Below, piece after piece: positions 7,173-13,757 of a stretch of DNA of 13,757 bases. The first letter of the stretch is position 1; every line of letters starts with the position of its first letter. Below the pieces are notes generated by a model that was not told where the DNA came from, did not search any database, and saw nothing but the letters and a program-made list of their open reading frames with translations. The position numbers and the translations under genes were made by a program. Source of the stretch: Methylomonas sp. (lineage in GTDB: Bacteria > Pseudomonadota > Gammaproteobacteria > Methylococcales > Methylomonadaceae); assembly GCA_026989715.1 (NCBI GenBank), contig JALSIU010000255.1, positions 1 through 13,757 on the forward strand. Reading direction: 5' to 3'.

Positions 7173-8083
7173 TGTGCTTCCTTAAACCCCGGCTCACCCG
7201 GCGCGATTTGTAACGGTTCTGCCCCAAATAAGAACATTTGCGGATCTTTTTCTATCATCGTTCCGACACGATCAAAACGCCGCGTTGTCGCTTGTAATTG
7301 CATAATTAACAAATTAGCTTTCGGTAAGGTGGTTTGTAGTAATTGCTGACCCACAGCCGTACCGGTCTGTAGCAATGCCAGCGATTGCTGGGATAAAGTA
7401 CCAATTTCTTGGTTCAATTGCTGGCTTAATTGCGTATATTCATCAGCCAGTTGATTGATTTTTATTAAAGATTGATGCGCCTCTGCGGTTAATGCCGGTA
7501 GCTGCTCTAAGGTGTTGTCGGCCGTGTCCTGCAATAAATTAAATTTCTGCGTTGCCATATCAACATTACGCAAAATTTGCTCTATATATTGCGTATTTTT
7601 ATCGCTTAACAAATGATTTAAGCGCGTCATCAATTCTTGGGTTTGTTTAACCATGGATTCACCCGAAACGGATAAACGCTCAATCAGTGAAGGTTTAATT
7701 AAAATACGTTGCCCACTAGGAAACGGTGCGGGGTCATCACCATTATCTTTTAGCGCGATTTGCGTTAAGCCGGTCACGCCTTTCATTTCTAATGCAGCAT
7801 ACACACCCCGCGTAAAGGCAATGTCTTGATCAATTTTTAGGGTAACGATAATCAATAAGGGGTTCTCGGGGTCAAAGCGAATATCACTGACTTTACCCGC
7901 TTCAATACCACGATAATACACCGTTGATCCGACTTTTAAGCCGGTAACGGATGCGCGTGTTTCAGCAATATACGTTTTGACTTGGTGCTGTACTCCCCCT
8001 AGCCATATACTCAGCATGACAATACCTGCAATCAAAATCGCCATAAATAAACCGGTTGCCAATGCAAAGCTATCTTTACCCAT
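7169..8083 (-). CDS. MlaD-type MCE lipid-transport protein
   Basis: A 304-residue protein with an N-terminal membrane anchor (about 8-30) and one MCE domain (about 38-116) containing GLKVGSTVYYRGIEAGKV, the family hallmark. A long helical, coiled-coil-prone region follows (about 135-265), then a C-terminal PQMFLFG...PGEPGF, typical of MCE proteins that work with a PqiC-type lipoprotein. Such proteins form hexameric rings or tubes that carry phospholipids across the periplasm. An in-frame start exists at 8119, but the ATG at 8083 has GGAGG 6 bases upstream and overlaps the ATPase stop by only 8 bases, so it is preferred. It is longer than E. coli MlaD because of the helical tail. Confidence 0.88.
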   Translation of the reverse strand: MGKDSFALATGLFMAILIAGIVMLSIWLGGVQHQVKTYIAETRASVTGLKVGSTVYYRGIEAGKVSDIRFDPENPLLIIVTLKIDQDIAFTRGVYAALEMKGVTGLTQIALKDNGDDPAPFPSGQRILIKPSLIERLSVSGESMVKQTQELMTRLNHLLSDKNTQYIEQILRNVDMATQKFNLLQDTADNTLEQLPALTAEAHQSLIKINQLADEYTQLSQQLNQEIGTLSQQSLALLQTGTAVGQQLLQTTLPKANLLIMQLQATTRRFDRVGTMIEKDPQMFLFGAEPLQIAPGEPGFKEAQ

Positions 8084-8858
8084 GTTCTGCCTCCAGTGCT
8101 TTAAAAATTCGCTCGGCACGATGATTATGAAAAAAAAGTTTAATAAAAGGATGTTGGTAGCTTAGTACCTTATCCAAAGTATCAAAGGCAATCAATTGAT
8201 GGTCGGCCAATACCGCCACTTTAGTGCATAAATCTCGTAAAATATGTAAATCATGCGTTACCATAAAAACAGTAAAATTCAATTCCTGATGCAATTTTTG
8301 CAATAAGATAACAAAATCTTCACTGGCAATGGGGTCTAATCCGGAAGTCGGTTCATCCAATAATAAAAGTTCCGGTTCTAAAATCAGAGCGCGAGCCAGT
8401 GCAACACGTTTCACCATGCCGCCGGATAGCTCAGCGGGGCTACGCATTGCATCTTTTGAGCTTAGACCCACCATGGATAATTTCATGCAGACCATTTGCT
8501 TGACCAAATTTTCATCGGTGCAGCCTAACTCCCACAAAGGAAAAGCGATATTTTCATAGACATTCAAAGCACTAAACAACGCGCCATTTTGAAATAATAC
8601 CCCTGTTTGATTGCGCCGTTTTCTGCATTCGATGGTACAGGCTTTCTGTACCACCTCCCCGAGTACCTTTACCTGCCCTTTTGTCGGTATATCCAGGCCG
8701 ATTATCTCACGCATCATCGTGGTTTTACCACTGCCTGAAGCCCCAACCAAGCCAAGTATTTCGCCTTCACCCAGACATAAATTAATATCTTGGTGAATTA
8801 ATTGCTCACCAAAGTAAGTCCAAATATGCTCTAACTCTACCGTGTATTGATTTTTCAT
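8076..8858 (-). CDS. MlaF-type ABC transporter ATPase
   Basis: A 260-residue ATP-binding subunit. Walker A GASGSGKT is at 39-46, Q-loop Gln at 90, signature LSGGM at 144-148, Walker B LLLLDEP at 164-170 with the catalytic Glu, and the switch His at 202 (VTHDL). LSGGM followed by KRVALARA is typical of the Mla/Ttg2 group. It powers the permease encoded just upstream, whose stop it overlaps by 4 bases (ATGA). Gene order permease-ATPase-MCE-lipoprotein supports an intermembrane lipid transporter rather than a solute importer. All motifs look intact. Confidence 0.92.
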   Translation of the reverse strand: MKNQYTVELEHIWTYFGEQLIHQDINLCLGEGEILGLVGASGSGKTTMMREIIGLDIPTKGQVKVLGEVVQKACTIECRKRRNQTGVLFQNGALFSALNVYENIAFPLWELGCTDENLVKQMVCMKLSMVGLSSKDAMRSPAELSGGMVKRVALARALILEPELLLLDEPTSGLDPIASEDFVILLQKLHQELNFTVFMVTHDLHILRDLCTKVAVLADHQLIAFDTLDKVLSYQHPFIKLFFHNHRAERIFKALEAEHG

Positions 8859-9991
8859 GGGAAGCCAACATTTCTAAACACAATGGAAAAAACGGTATCT
8901 ACCATGATAACGGCGGTGATACTGGCAACCACCGCATGCGTGGTTTCTTGACCGAGACTCTCCGTATTCGGCTTAATTAAGAAACCAAAGTGACACGCAA
9001 TCATGGCAATCATCATGCCAAACACCATACCTTTGACCAAACCAATATAAACATTCACCACAGGGACTGATTTGGGTAATTGCTCTATAAATTGCTGGTA
9101 ACTAATATCTAATGCCAATTCAGCGGACACCATTCCTCCTATTAACGCAATCACATCCGTCCAGACAATCAGCAAAGGCATCACTAGCGATAATGCCACT
9201 ACTTTAGGTAACACTAAACGCATTGAATGCGACACCCCGAGGGCTAAAAGCGCGTCCAACTCTTGCGTCACGCGCATAATACCAATTTCAGCCGTCATCG
9301 CAGACCCGGAACGCCCTGCAATAATAATGGCCGCCAACATCGGTCCTAATTCGCGGATAATACTTAAACCTAGTAAATCAATAATATAGATTTCGGCACC
9401 AAAGCGTTGCAATTGCAATGAAGATAAATAGCTCATCGACACACCAACCAACATACCCACCAGTGCCGTAATACCCAAAGCACTGACACCGGCTTTATAA
9501 ATATTTAAGGAGATTTCTTTAAAGGGCGTGGCACGAGGATGCGTGCATAAATAAGCCATATCCAGCACTAAGCGACCCAATAAAGTCAGCCATGCGCTGA
9601 TATGCTGATAAAACCCTAACAGTATTGCCTGCCAGAAATACCATATTATAGACATATCAGGGAGCATTTTATGCGGCTCCGGTACGGTACGGTGTTGCCA
9701 ACGATTAAATAATGGCTGATGTTCTGCGCGTATCGTCAGTTTATCCGGCAGTTGCTTTCCCCAAGCATCCCAAAGAAAAAAAGCCGCAGAACTATCTAAA
9801 CGCTCCACCTGACTGATGTCCCATTGCTTGTCCTTAGCACGGCCTAATTTTTTTAATGCTTTACGTAAACCGGACGATTCCACCAGCAGGCGCAAAGTCC
9901 ATTGCCCTTCTAATATAACCCGCTCTGCCTCCTGCTCTTTGGCAAATCTGATATAAGGCATATTGATACCATGCAGGCTTTGTTTATTCAT
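8855..9991 (-). CDS. MlaE-type permease with N-terminal STAS domain
   Basis: A 378-residue inner-membrane permease. Residues about 11-100 form a STAS-like domain (DISQVERLDSSAA at 58-70), the part that is a separate protein, MlaB, in E. coli. Residues about 160-378 are the MlaE/YrbE permease with IIRELGPMLAAIIIAGRSGSAMTAEIG (from 211), the family hallmark, and several membrane segments. It is first in the operon and would recruit the ATPase and MCE ring. The ATG at 9991, with AGGA about 10 bases upstream, is chosen; a TTG at 9997 is in frame. No mlaC-type periplasmic carrier is present in the window, consistent with a bridging MCE system using the lipoprotein. Confidence 0.9.
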   Translation of the reverse strand: MNKQSLHGINMPYIRFAKEQEAERVILEGQWTLRLLVESSGLRKALKKLGRAKDKQWDISQVERLDSSAAFFLWDAWGKQLPDKLTIRAEHQPLFNRWQHRTVPEPHKMLPDMSIIWYFWQAILLGFYQHISAWLTLLGRLVLDMAYLCTHPRATPFKEISLNIYKAGVSALGITALVGMLVGVSMSYLSSLQLQRFGAEIYIIDLLGLSIIRELGPMLAAIIIAGRSGSAMTAEIGIMRVTQELDALLALGVSHSMRLVLPKVVALSLVMPLLIVWTDVIALIGGMVSAELALDISYQQFIEQLPKSVPVVNVYIGLVKGMVFGMMIAMIACHFGFLIKPNTESLGQETTHAVVASITAVIMVDTVFSIVFRNVGFP

Positions 9992-10020
9992 AAGCAATCA
10001 GTCCTAAATAAAATCATGCA

Positions 10021-10042
10021 TTCTGTCACCTAAGTGACAGAA
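10021..10042. promoter_or_regulatory. 22-bp perfect palindrome between lipid-transport and heat-shock operons
   Basis: TTCTGTCAC (10021-10029) and GTGACAGAA (10034-10042) are 9-bp arms separated by CTAA. Read as half-sites it is TGTCA-N6-TGACA, the spacing used by Crp/Fnr-family dimers. It lies 29 bases upstream of the permease ATG and 116 bases upstream of the first small heat shock gene, so it could control either or both. Confidence 0.55.
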
Positions 10043-10046
10043 CAAA

Positions 10047-10154
10047 GTTCTCTTTTTGCTTATTCTACCAGCGTCAAAACAGTTAAGGGACAAGAATTCA
10101 ATAAGATTCAGCCCCTAAAGTTGTTACATAGGTACTCACAAACAAGAGGAGAAT
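10047..10154 (+). promoter_or_regulatory. Leader that can mask the first hsp20 ribosome binding site
   Basis: Bases 10047-10058 (GTTCTCTTTTTG) can pair with 10143-10154 (CAAGAGGAGAAT) over 12 consecutive positions, including three G-U pairs, covering the Shine-Dalgarno AGAGGAG. Between them TTAAGGG and CCCCTAA (one mismatch) can form a second hairpin. Weak U-rich pairing to the ribosome binding site of a small heat shock gene is typical of RNA thermometers. It requires a transcript starting upstream of 10047, which I cannot show. Confidence 0.35.
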
Positions 10155-10158
10155 ACTC

Positions 10159-10590
10159 ATGATATCTAATATGTTACGGTTCCCATTTTCCATGCTGGAT
10201 AATGAAATGGACAGTTTATTTTACCCGGAGGTCTATCGGTCATTGGCAGGTTCTGCTCCAGCCTATCCACCGATTAATATTAGCACTACGGATAAAAGTG
10301 TTGATGTCTATTTATTTATAGCTGGTATGAACCCTGATGATATTGAGTTGATTATTGAAAAAAATATGTTGAGCGTATCGGGCACGCGCAAACTCCCTGA
10401 TACAGGCGATGAACAGCAACATCATTACCGGCAAGAGCGTTTTTCGGGGGCATTTAAACGCGTTATTACTTTGCCTGAAACAGTTGATACAGACTCAACG
10501 CAGGCGGTTTATAAAGATGGCGTATTGCATATTAGCATTGCTAAACGTGCCGAAAAACAAGCGCGTCAAATTAAAATCTCAGCACAATAA
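10159..10590 (+). CDS. Small heat shock protein (Hsp20), first of three
   Basis: A 143-residue alpha-crystallin protein: short hydrophobic N-terminal arm (MLRFPFSMLD), crystallin domain about 38-130 with GVLHISIAKR, and the C-terminal IKI motif (138-140) that docks neighbouring subunits. It holds unfolding proteins in an ATP-independent way until DnaK/DnaJ refolds them. AGAGGAG sits 7 bases before the ATG. Its TAA overlaps an ATG of the next frame. It leads the + strand cluster and probably sets its transcription from the 160-base divergent region. Confidence 0.93.
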   Translation: MISNMLRFPFSMLDNEMDSLFYPEVYRSLAGSAPAYPPINISTTDKSVDVYLFIAGMNPDDIELIIEKNMLSVSGTRKLPDTGDEQQHHYRQERFSGAFKRVITLPETVDTDSTQAVYKDGVLHISIAKRAEKQARQIKISAQ

Positions 10591-10604
10591 TGGAGGGCAA
10601 TAAA

Positions 10605-10979
10605 ATGAATACAGAAAAAAATGTGGCAAAACGCAGTGCAGAAAAAGTAGCGACATTAACACCTGCAACCGATATTTATGAATCCAAAGAAGGCGTTGTG
10701 TTATATGTCGATTTGCCGGGCGTGAGTAAAAGCACGCTGGATATTGATGTCGATCAAGATATTTTAAGCATTAAAGGACAAATTGATTTAACGACAGCAG
10801 AAAATATGCAACCCACTTATATGGATGTGCGAGCCAATGTTTATGAAAGACGTTTTACCTTAGGTGATGAACTCGATAGCAGCAAGATAGAAGCACAATT
10901 AGAACATGGTGCGCTCAAGCTATCCATCCCCAGACTGGAAAAACATCAACCGAAGAAAATCAACATTACAGTTGCTTAA
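10605..10979 (+). CDS. Small heat shock protein (Hsp20), second of three
   Basis: A 124-residue alpha-crystallin protein with a short charged N-terminus, crystallin domain about 20-112 (YVDLPGVSKSTLDIDVD; HGALKLSIPR) and a C-terminal INI motif (119-121). An in-frame ATG at 10590 overlaps the previous stop, but the strong GGAGGG (10592-10597) lies just after it and 7 bases before ATG 10605, so 10605 is the start. It is clearly diverged from the first and third copies, so it is not a recent duplicate. The minimal N-terminal arm suggests that it may co-assemble with its neighbours rather than form large oligomers alone. Confidence 0.92.
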   Translation: MNTEKNVAKRSAEKVATLTPATDIYESKEGVVLYVDLPGVSKSTLDIDVDQDILSIKGQIDLTTAENMQPTYMDVRANVYERRFTLGDELDSSKIEAQLEHGALKLSIPRLEKHQPKKINITVA

Positions 10980-10995
10980 AAAGAGGAGGTGTAAA

Positions 10996-11481
10996 ATGTT
11001 AAAAATGAATCATTTAACCAACGGCTTATCCCGAACTTGGGAAACGCTTAGCCAAGGCTGGAATCATTTAATTAATAATGCAGGAAATGCGTTAACGCAA
11101 TTTATTTCCAGCGATGATAAAGAAAAAGCCGATAAAGTCCCTGCTTCCAGCCCTCGCTGGGGCTTGATGAGTGCCGATGTGTATGATGATGCGGATAAGG
11201 TGATTGTTAAGCTCGAAGTGCCGGGGCTGGCCAACGAGGATTTTGATATTAATATCGTCGACAACATCTTAACCATTAGTGGCGAAAAGCAATTTCAACA
11301 AGAAAAAACAGAGGGAAATTATCGTATACTAGAATGTGCGTATGGTCGCTTTAGTCGCTCTATTCCATTAGAGTATGAAGTCGATGCGGATGCGGCAAAA
11401 GCCAGTTATGATAGAGGTATATTAAAAATTGAACTGCACAAAAAACCACATCAACGTCGGCGTAAAATTGAAATTAAATAA
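10996..11481 (+). CDS. Small heat shock protein (Hsp20), third of three
   Basis: A 161-residue alpha-crystallin protein with the longest N-terminal arm of the three (about 55 residues, with an amphipathic start), crystallin domain about 57-150 (VYDDADKVIVKLEVPGL; DRGILKIELHKK) and a C-terminal IEI motif (158-160). GAGGAGGT (10983-10990) lies 5 bases before ATG 10996, the strongest ribosome binding site in the cluster; a longer in-frame start at 10906 lies inside the preceding gene and is rejected. Two TAA stops stand in tandem. A terminator-like stem follows before cbpA. Confidence 0.93.
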   Translation: MLKMNHLTNGLSRTWETLSQGWNHLINNAGNALTQFISSDDKEKADKVPASSPRWGLMSADVYDDADKVIVKLEVPGLANEDFDINIVDNILTISGEKQFQQEKTEGNYRILECAYGRFSRSIPLEYEVDADAAKASYDRGILKIELHKKPHQRRRKIEIK

Positions 11482-11496
11482 TAAGGCAAATGGGAG

Positions 11497-11546
11497 CGAT
11501 GTTGGCCGCGAATGAATTAACTTCGTTCGCGGCTAATGCCGTTTTT
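11497..11546 (+). terminator. Intrinsic terminator or attenuator between hsp20 and cbpA
   Basis: Bases 11497-11516 pair with 11522-11541 over 20 positions, with one mismatch and a few G-U pairs, around the 5-base loop TTAAC. The GC-rich core is GCCGCGAA / TTCGCGGC. TTTTT (11542-11546) follows at once. It should separate high expression of the small heat shock genes from cbpA-cbpM. Confidence 0.75.
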
Positions 11547-11568
11547 ACTTTATATAAAGAGAGGCACT

Positions 11569-12534
11569 ATGGAATATAAAGATTATTACAAAATAATGGG
11601 TGTTGCCAAAGATGCTTCCCAGAATGAAATAAAACGCGCATACCGCAAACTGGCACGTAAATATCACCCGGATGTCAGCAAAGAAAGCGATGCAGAGGAG
11701 CGTTTTAAAGAATTAGGCGAGGCTTATGAAGTCTTAAAAGACCCTGAAAAACGTACTGCTTATGACCAACTAGGTGCTAATTGGCAAGCAGGACAACAAG
11801 GCTTTCAGCCGCCTCCTGATTGGGATGCCGGGTTTGAATTTCATGGCGATAGCTATACAGGCGGCTCTGCAGGGGCGGCAGGCTTTAGTGATTTTTTTGA
11901 AAGTTTATTCGGGCATGCAGGTGGCTTTCAATCCCGCCCCGCAGGAGGACAATATCAAATGCGCGGTGAAGATAGTCATGCCAAAGTGTTTATTGACCTC
12001 GAAGATGCGTATCAAGGTGCATCACGCGGTTTATCGCTACGCAGCACGGTTATGGGAGATGACGGACGGCCGCAGGTCAAGCCACGTAGCTTAAATGTCA
12101 AAATTCCCAAAGGCGTGAAAGCAGGACAAAATATACGCCTCAAAGGGCAAGGCAGCCCAGGTATCGGCGGCGGTTCAGCGGGAGATTTATACCTGGAAAT
12201 AGAGTTCAATCCACATTCGATTTATAAAGTGGAGGGGGCAGATGTTTCACTAGAAGTTCCCATTAGTCCGTGGGAAGCGGCACTGGGCGGAAAAATTACC
12301 ATACCGACACCGAGTGGTGCGATTGATTTAAAAATTCCTGCGCAGACTTCCAGCGGTAAAAAAATGCGCTTAAAAGGACGCGGCATTCCGGCAAAGCAAC
12401 CGGGTGATTTTTATGTGACCTTAATGATTGTCTTACCTGATACCTTAAGTGCAGAAGAAAAAAGCTTATATGAGGCTTTACAGCAGAAAAGCAGTCATTT
12501 TAACCCGCGAAAAAAATTGGGACTGGGAGAGTAA
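11569..12534 (+). CDS. cbpA: CbpA-type DnaJ co-chaperone
   Basis: A 321-residue class B J-protein. The J domain (1-70) has YYKIMGV and the HPD tripeptide (33-35) that stimulates DnaK ATPase. A Gly/Phe-rich linker (about 75-135) follows, then two C-terminal substrate-binding beta domains (about 145-310) with LNVKIPKGVKAGQNIRLKGQG. There is no CxxCxGxG zinc finger, which separates CbpA from DnaJ. ATG 11569 is used (GAGAGG just upstream); an in-frame start at 11536 lies in the terminator stem. The next gene, cbpM, starts 2 bases after the stop and encodes its dedicated modulator, which confirms the identity. Confidence 0.93.
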   Translation: MEYKDYYKIMGVAKDASQNEIKRAYRKLARKYHPDVSKESDAEERFKELGEAYEVLKDPEKRTAYDQLGANWQAGQQGFQPPPDWDAGFEFHGDSYTGGSAGAAGFSDFFESLFGHAGGFQSRPAGGQYQMRGEDSHAKVFIDLEDAYQGASRGLSLRSTVMGDDGRPQVKPRSLNVKIPKGVKAGQNIRLKGQGSPGIGGGSAGDLYLEIEFNPHSIYKVEGADVSLEVPISPWEAALGGKITIPTPSGAIDLKIPAQTSSGKKMRLKGRGIPAKQPGDFYVTLMIVLPDTLSAEEKSLYEALQQKSSHFNPRKKLGLGE

Positions 12535-12536
12535 TC

Positions 12537-12857
12537 ATGCAGAGTGAAATCATTAAATCAGAAGTCGGGATTATTGTCGAAGAAAGCGACTACCTTTCTA
12601 TTGCTAAGCTATGCCGCTATTGCTCACTCTCTGCAGAAAGCATTTTGCATATGGTTGAATTGGGAGTCATAGATCCGGTCGATACGTCTGTAAGTTATTC
12701 ACACTGGCAGTTTAGCAATACCAGTGTATTAAGAGCGCAAGCCGCACTGCGCCTGCAAAGAGACTTGGGTGTTAACCTAGCGGGGGCGGCTTTGGCACTC
12801 GAATTATTAGACGAAATAAAGCAACTGCGCCAACAAGTCTCTTATTTACAACGCTAA
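12537..12857 (+). CDS. cbpM: CbpM chaperone modulator
   Basis: A 106-residue protein with a MerR-like N-terminal fold (LSIAKLCRYCSLSAESILHMVELGVIDP) and a C-terminal helical segment (LALELLDEIKQLRQQVSYLQ). In E. coli CbpM binds the J domain of CbpA and blocks its action on DnaK. Length and direct placement after cbpA (2-base gap, GGGAGA ribosome binding site inside cbpA) match. It ends the cluster and is followed by a long hairpin. Confidence 0.9.
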   Translation: MQSEIIKSEVGIIVEESDYLSIAKLCRYCSLSAESILHMVELGVIDPVDTSVSYSHWQFSNTSVLRAQAALRLQRDLGVNLAGAALALELLDEIKQLRQQVSYLQR

Positions 12858-12941
12858 GGCCTAAGGACTTTATCCCCCGAAACTGACTTGTCTTTTTGCC
12901 GGTTTCGGGAGTTATAAAGTTTTCAGTCCTAGGGCTTTTTT
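12858..12941 (+). terminator. Long terminator hairpin after cbpM
   Basis: From the base after the cbpM stop, GGCCTAAGG pairs with CCTAGGGC, ACTTTAT with ATAAAGT, and CCCGAAAC with GTTTCGGG, leaving a 17-18-base loop with small internal bulges. TTTTTT (12936-12941) follows on the + strand. The right arm overlaps the stop codon of the convergent regulator gene, so the hairpin may also act on that transcript, though without a T run on that side. Confidence 0.8.
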
Positions 12942-13687
12942 GATTGCATATTAGAGTGCAAAAGATTTGCCTCTTTATAAATAGCATCCAAATCTTTAAT
13001 AATCAATTGATTACGTTTTTTATCAATCACGCCTTGCGATCGCCAATATTGCAATTGCTTATTGACCACTTGCCGTACAGAGCCCACCATACGCGCCAAG
13101 GCATCATCCGAAAGCCCATTGATAAGGTGCGTTTTCTGAGCGTCCTCTTTTTTGCCGGTATAGTGCTGAATCCGATTAATATGCTTTAATATCAGGCGAC
13201 TTAAACGCGTAGTCACATCATGTAACACAAAACTACTCGCTCTATCTTCTTGCTCACGCATTTTATGCGCAAGATAAGGTAAAAATTGCTGGTTTAGCTC
13301 CGGATAAGTCCATATCCATTTCCGCATCATCGCAATAGGCACAGAAATCAACTGTATTGACGGTGTAATGGGCTCTAAAATAACATCATGCGGCTTACCA
13401 TCGAGCAAGGTCGTAATATCAAAACTATCACCGGGATAAAGCATATCCAATGTCACTTCCCGCCCGGTATCAGGGTTATTGCGCTTCATTTCCAACTGCC
13501 CTGCCTGCAAAAAGTAAAACTGCGTCATCAAGTTGCCAGGGTTAATATAATCTCCTTTTTCCCATTGGACTAAATGAAAGTGCTGTGCTATTTCTTGTAT
13601 CAATGCTTCAGGCAAAGCAGCAAATAAAGGTGATTGCTTGAGCTGTATAGCACTGGCAACACGTGGAACATGAACAATGGATGTCAT
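12929..13687 (-). CDS. Crp/Fnr-family transcriptional regulator
   Basis: A 252-residue regulator. Residues about 15-130 form a cyclic-nucleotide-binding-like beta barrel (YFLQAGQLEMKR; MLYPGDSFDITTLLDG), and about 155-235 a winged helix with recognition helix GSVRQVVNKQLQYW (202-215). The Crp pocket residues for cAMP (Gly-Glu and Arg-Ser) are not conserved. The protein contains no cysteine, so it cannot hold an Fnr-type iron-sulfur cluster. Its signal is unknown. Compared with Crp, the recognition helix keeps the first Arg but has Gln for Glu181 and Lys for Arg185, suggesting a changed DNA target. It converges on the heat-shock cluster and may be co-transcribed with a gene just upstream. Confidence 0.88.
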   Translation of the reverse strand: MTSIVHVPRVASAIQLKQSPLFAALPEALIQEIAQHFHLVQWEKGDYINPGNLMTQFYFLQAGQLEMKRNNPDTGREVTLDMLYPGDSFDITTLLDGKPHDVILEPITPSIQLISVPIAMMRKWIWTYPELNQQFLPYLAHKMREQEDRASSFVLHDVTTRLSRLILKHINRIQHYTGKKEDAQKTHLINGLSDDALARMVGSVRQVVNKQLQYWRSQGVIDKKRNQLIIKDLDAIYKEANLLHSNMQSKKP

Positions 13688-13696
13688 TATATTTCT

Positions 13697-13757
13697 CTAT
13701 GAGGAATGTAAATGTTTCTCAGTACGCTCTTGCTGGCTTAATAGCCAATAGACAGCC
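13697..13757 (-). CDS. Possible 3' end of an upstream gene (partial)
   Basis: On the - strand one frame is open from the window edge to TAG (13697-13699), giving a 19-residue tail ending LLSQQERTEKHLHSS. The other two frames contain stops. It would end 9 bases before the regulator ATG, suggesting an operon. The fragment is too short to identify, and a chance open frame cannot be excluded. Confidence 0.3.
   Translation of the reverse strand, partial: AVYWLLSQQERTEKHLHSS

Noticed and set aside
10088..10119. Possible sigma-32 promoter with CCCCTAAA as -10
   Set aside because: No CTTGAA-like -35 lies 13-17 bases upstream, so only half of the promoter is present.
11548..11559. Palindrome CTTTATATAAAG before cbpA
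   Set aside because: Short, AT-rich and directly next to the ribosome binding site; could arise by chance and no regulator is suggested.

Overview
The window looks like chromosomal DNA of a moderately AT-rich gammaproteobacterium. The inference rests on the gene families: a cbpA-cbpM pair, an Mla-type transporter with an auxiliary lipoprotein, a MASE1 diguanylate cyclase and an arsJ-type arsenic cluster. Genus cannot be read from the sequence; a methanotroph or sulfur oxidiser is only a guess. I see no transposase, tRNA, rRNA, CRISPR array or phage gene, and no gene-free stretch longer than about 165 bases.

Layout. Bases 1-122 hold the tail of an unrecognised + strand gene. From 131 to 9991 ten genes all lie on the - strand. 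In transcription order they are: an intermembrane lipid transport operon (mlaE-like permease with fused STAS domain, mlaF-like ATPase, mlaD-like MCE protein, PqiC-type lipoprotein); a MarC-family membrane protein; an arsenate-resistance cluster (arsR, ArsJ-associated GAPDH, arsJ, and a DUF2064 glycosyltransferase-like protein); and a MASE1-PAS-PAS-GGDEF diguanylate cyclase. A divergent 160-base region (9992-10158) separates these from a + strand protein-quality-control cluster: three different small heat shock proteins, cbpA and cbpM (10159-12857). A Crp/Fnr-family regulator follows on the - strand (12929-13687), with the possible tail of another gene upstream of it.

How the genes work together. 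The best-defined system is arsR-gapdh-arsJ. In the known pathway the GAPDH uses arsenate instead of phosphate to make unstable 1-arseno-3-phosphoglycerate, and ArsJ exports it, giving net arsenate removal without arsenate reductase. The added DUF2064 protein belongs to a family linked to arsenosugar formation, so this may be an extended organoarsenical cluster. The arsR promoter (near-consensus -35, 17-bp spacer, perfect -10) and nearby repeats can be read directly. The heat-shock cluster has strong ribosome binding sites, an internal terminator before cbpA, a long terminal hairpin, and a leader that can pair with the first ribosome binding site (possible RNA thermometer). A 22-bp perfect palindrome with Crp/Fnr-like spacing lies between the lipid-transport and heat-shock operons. 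Similar short sequences (core TAGGACTGA...CCGAAACCGGC on the - strand) recur just after several stop codons and may be a dispersed intergenic repeat used as terminators.
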